Source: Roseovarius albus
GTDB taxonomy: Bacteria > Pseudomonadota > Alphaproteobacteria > Rhodobacterales > Rhodobacteraceae
Direction of reading: 5' to 3'
Assembly (NCBI RefSeq): GCF_900172335.1
Contig: NZ_FWFX01000003.1
Location: 248,001-312,000 of the forward strand
DNA: 64,000 nucleotides
The position numbers and the translations under genes are program-made. Shown piece by piece: positions 62,013-64,000 of this stretch. Every line of letters starts with the position of its first letter. Position 1 is the stretch's first letter. The notes beneath the pieces were generated by a model. That model saw only the letters and a program-made list of their open reading frames with translations. It was not told the DNA's origin and did no database searches.

Positions 62013-62945
62013 ATGCCGATCAATGTTTTGTTCTCTGCCCGCCCGGAACGGTGGGACACCTATCAGGCGCCTTTGCATAAAGCGTTCAAGGACAATGGGT
62101 TAGAGGTGAACCTGGCGCGCGACATTGCACCAGAAAAAGTTGATTATATTGTCTATGCCCCCAATGGGGACCTGAATGATTTCACCCCCTACACAAACTG
62201 CAAAGCGGTGCTGAGTCTATGGGCAGGCGTGGAAAAAATCGTTGTAAATCAAACACTCACACAGCCACTGGCGCGGATGGTGGACCATGGGCTGACGCAG
62301 GGGATGATCGAATGGGTCACAGGCCATGTGTTGCGGCATCACCTGAATACCGACCTACATGTTGTGGGTCAGGATGGGGTTTGGCGTGATTATGTGCCGC
62401 CATTGGCACAAGACAGACCAGTGACCATTCTGGGGCTTGGGGCCTTGGGCACATCCTGCGGGCAGGCGCTGGCGGGGCTGGGATTTCCGGTCACGGGGTG
62501 GAGCCGGACGGCGAAAGAGGTCGAAGGCCTCACCTGCTTGCACGGCGAGGACGGGTTGACACAGGCACTGCAAAGCGCTGAAATCATTGTGCTTCTCCTG
62601 CCCCTGACCGCTGGAACAGAGAACCTGATCAACGCCGAGCGAATGGCCCAGATGAAAAAGGGTGTGTGTCTCGTGAACCCGGGGCGCGGGCCGTTAATCG
62701 AGGATGAGGCCCTGCTGGCGGCCTTGGACAACGGAACCGTGGGGCATGCCACGCTGGATGTGTTCCGAGTGGAACCGCTGCCACCAGAACACCCCTACTG
62801 GTCGCACCCAAAGGTCACCGTCACGCCACATATTGCGTCTGAAACCCGGCCCGTGACGGCGGTCCAAGTAATTGCACAGAACATCCGCCGGGGGGAAATG
62901 GGCGATTCGTTCCTGCATCTGGTCGACCGCACGCAGGGCTACTGA
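62013..62945 (+). CDS. D-2-hydroxyacid dehydrogenase (glyoxylate/hydroxypyruvate reductase A type)
   Basis: 310 residues. The NAD(P) motif is ILGLGALGTSCGQALAGLG, and the catalytic trio is arginine in VNPGRGPLIEDE, glutamate in VFRVEPLPPEHPYW, and histidine in TVTPHIASE. The N-terminal half with NALARMVDHGLTQGM-like PLARMVDHGLTQGM matches the GhrA group, which reduces glyoxylate and hydroxypyruvate. It follows rodA by 6 nt. A 35-nt repeat starts 18 nt after the stop. Whether glyoxylate is the physiological substrate is not shown here. Confidence 0.87.
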   Translation: MPINVLFSARPERWDTYQAPLHKAFKDNGLEVNLARDIAPEKVDYIVYAPNGDLNDFTPYTNCKAVLSLWAGVEKIVVNQTLTQPLARMVDHGLTQGMIEWVTGHVLRHHLNTDLHVVGQDGVWRDYVPPLAQDRPVTILGLGALGTSCGQALAGLGFPVTGWSRTAKEVEGLTCLHGEDGLTQALQSAEIIVLLLPLTAGTENLINAERMAQMKKGVCLVNPGRGPLIEDEALLAALDNGTVGHATLDVFRVEPLPPEHPYWSHPKVTVTPHIASETRPVTAVQVIAQNIRRGEMGDSFLHLVDRTQGY

Positions 62946-62962
62946 CCCGCCCCAAAATTTAT

Positions 62963-62997
62963 TTACAAGTTATACAACTTGTACGCGGGTTTTGTAC
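62963..62997 (+). repeat. dispersed 35-nt repeat, copy C
   Basis: Reads TTACAAGTTATACAACTTG then TACGCGGGTTTTGTAC. The right two-thirds match copies A and B closely; the first ten bases have drifted. CCAAAATTT upstream is shared with copy B. It starts 18 nt after the hydroxyacid dehydrogenase stop. Confidence 0.72.
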
Positions 62998-63430
62998 ACA
63001 AGTTGGAAAAAGATTTACGGTAATCCTTTACGCCAATTGCGGTTAAAGATCGATTTGAGCTCTGGTGTATCGAATATTGCGCCATGATCCGACGACTGCT
63101 TTGCGCAGAGAGCGGACTTTGCAAAGCCTTCGGGTTTCTGACCGGGGTGCGGGCCTAGTTGCCGTTTGCCCTGCGCGGTGAATGGAGGCCAGCGCCTGGG
63201 CAGGCGACCCAAAGCCAGTTTCAACGCACTTTATGCCAGCCAAGCACATCCGACAAAACAATTGAAGCGCCTAGGTTAGACATATCGCCAGCCCAAGGGA
63301 GGGGCTGACGATGGCCGGGCCGCTTGCGCGGCTGTTAACCGGCTGGTTTTTTGCATCAGCAACGTCTGCACTGGGCTCTTAGCGGCCATTGGCGGCATTC
63401 AGAACCAAGGGCTGCTTTAAGGTGCGGGTT
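62998..63430. other. intergenic region without a recognisable gene
   Basis: Open reverse frames (63015-63224 and 63043-63261) have no ribosome-binding site, no family features and unusual residue use, so I do not call them. No terminator hairpin with a T-run is evident. The segment lies between two convergent genes. Confidence 0.5.
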
Positions 63431-64000
63431 CTAAGGGCTTTGCTCGGTGCCCACAGACGGCAGCTGCGTCAGGCCGGTTTGGGCCATGGCGATGCTGAGT
63501 TCGTCACTAAGGACCTCCCACAGTTGATCGAGCCCTTTGGCCCCAGCGGCGGCGATGGCGAATTGCATGGGGCGACCCAAAAAGGTGAAATCGGCCCCGG
63601 AGAGGAGGCATTTCAGAACATCCTCGCCCGAGCGAAGGCCGCTGTCATAGAAGAGAGGGAAGCCCTCTCCGACCGCGGCGCGGATCTGCGGCAGCAGGGT
63701 GAAGGGGGCGGGCGCGCTGTCGAGCTGGCGCGCGCCGTGGCTGGAGATCTGGATGGCATCAACGCCGTGGTCCTTGAGGGCGACGGAGTCTTCGACATCA
63801 AGCACGCCTTTAACCACCAGATTGCCTGGCCAAGCGTCGCGCAGGCGTTTGAGGGTGTCCCAGTTTGCTTTGGCGCGGCTTTCGGTGCGGTCAAACTCAA
63901 AGCCGTCCATCAGGAAATTGGCCATCTGTGGCTTGCCCTTGAACAGGGTGTCCAGTGACCAGCGCGGGTGCAGTGCGAAGTCGATGAATTGGCGCGGGCC
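63431..64000 (-). CDS. FMN-dependent alpha-hydroxyacid dehydrogenase (LldD-like), partial
   Basis: The C-terminal 189 codons; the gene runs off the right end and its start is outside the window. The frame stays open to 64000, where it reads RQFIDFALHPRWSLDTL before KPQMANF. Family residues are QISSHGARQLDS with the catalytic histidine, LFYDSGLRSGEDVLKC with the FMN-binding arginine region, and FLGRPMQFAIAA at the phosphate end. It oxidises L-lactate or another L-2-hydroxyacid. Relatives include LldD, mandelate dehydrogenase and glycolate oxidase; the last part cannot separate them. The stop is at 63431. Confidence 0.9.
   Translation of the reverse strand, partial: GPRQFIDFALHPRWSLDTLFKGKPQMANFLMDGFEFDRTESRAKANWDTLKRLRDAWPGNLVVKGVLDVEDSVALKDHGVDAIQISSHGARQLDSAPAPFTLLPQIRAAVGEGFPLFYDSGLRSGEDVLKCLLSGADFTFLGRPMQFAIAAAGAKGLDQLWEVLSDELSIAMAQTGLTQLPSVGTEQSP

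Overview
The window looks like chromosomal DNA from an alphaproteobacterium of the Roseobacter group (Rhodobacteraceae). Supporting this are the serC-serA/serB arrangement, an xsc-pta-soeABC sulfonate module, a comF-grx-nitrilase-marR string, the small 62-residue secreted protein after hemH, an IalB-family protein and DUF1523. All assignments come from reading the sequence and its translations. No database search was possible.

Layout. 0-7.3 kb is an accessory, regulator-rich stretch. It holds a GFA-family protein, a flavohemoglobin (hmp) divergent from nsrR, a DUF3302/HlyD membrane pair, two fused 3' gene fragments of MarR and NsrR paralogues, a LysR regulator divergent from an NmrA-type protein, and a DUF1772 membrane protein. 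7.3-11.6 kb has a comF-grx-nitrilase-marR operon divergent from a methyltransferase-hemH pair. 11.7-12.5 kb is the decayed C-terminal half of an OLD-type nuclease. 12.5-18.6 kb is rich in envelope genes: two L,D-transpeptidase-fold proteins, a CAP lipoprotein and MepA, with ArfB, a UMF1-type transporter and a thioesterase. 18.7-29.5 kb runs forward with yggT, recQ, yaaA, a 1808-residue thioester alpha-2-macroglobulin and pbpC. 29.5-35.4 kb has a thiolase, the serine genes serA and serC (reverse) and serB (forward), and a ribH-type lumazine synthase behind an FMN riboswitch. 35.4-41.8 kb has an asparaginase, an IalB protein, a P1-family peptidase, a creatinase and a BBE-type FAD oxidoreductase. 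41.8-43.6 kb is a TetR-PspA-YiaAB unit with four copies of one palindrome.

44.8-54.75 kb is the clearest metabolic system. Sulfoacetaldehyde is cleaved by Xsc to acetyl phosphate and sulfite. Pta makes acetyl-CoA, a YeiH/COG2855 membrane protein probably exports the anion, and SoeABC oxidises sulfite to sulfate on the cytoplasmic side. A TauR-type regulator sits upstream. The transporters and transaminase that would make sulfoacetaldehyde are not here.

54.75-55.9 kb has no convincing gene and is followed by a 45-residue lipoprotein. 56.3-62 kb is the rod-shape operon mreB-mreC-mreD-mrdA-rodA, then a hydroxyacid dehydrogenase. The window ends inside an FMN-dependent alpha-hydroxyacid dehydrogenase.

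The less expected items are the TGAAC-N3-GTTCA operator set on the psp-like unit, a 35-nt repeat found three times just behind stop codons, the paired MarR/NsrR gene fragments, and hairpins over the start regions of recQ and the thiolase. I found no tRNA, rRNA, CRISPR array or intact insertion sequence.
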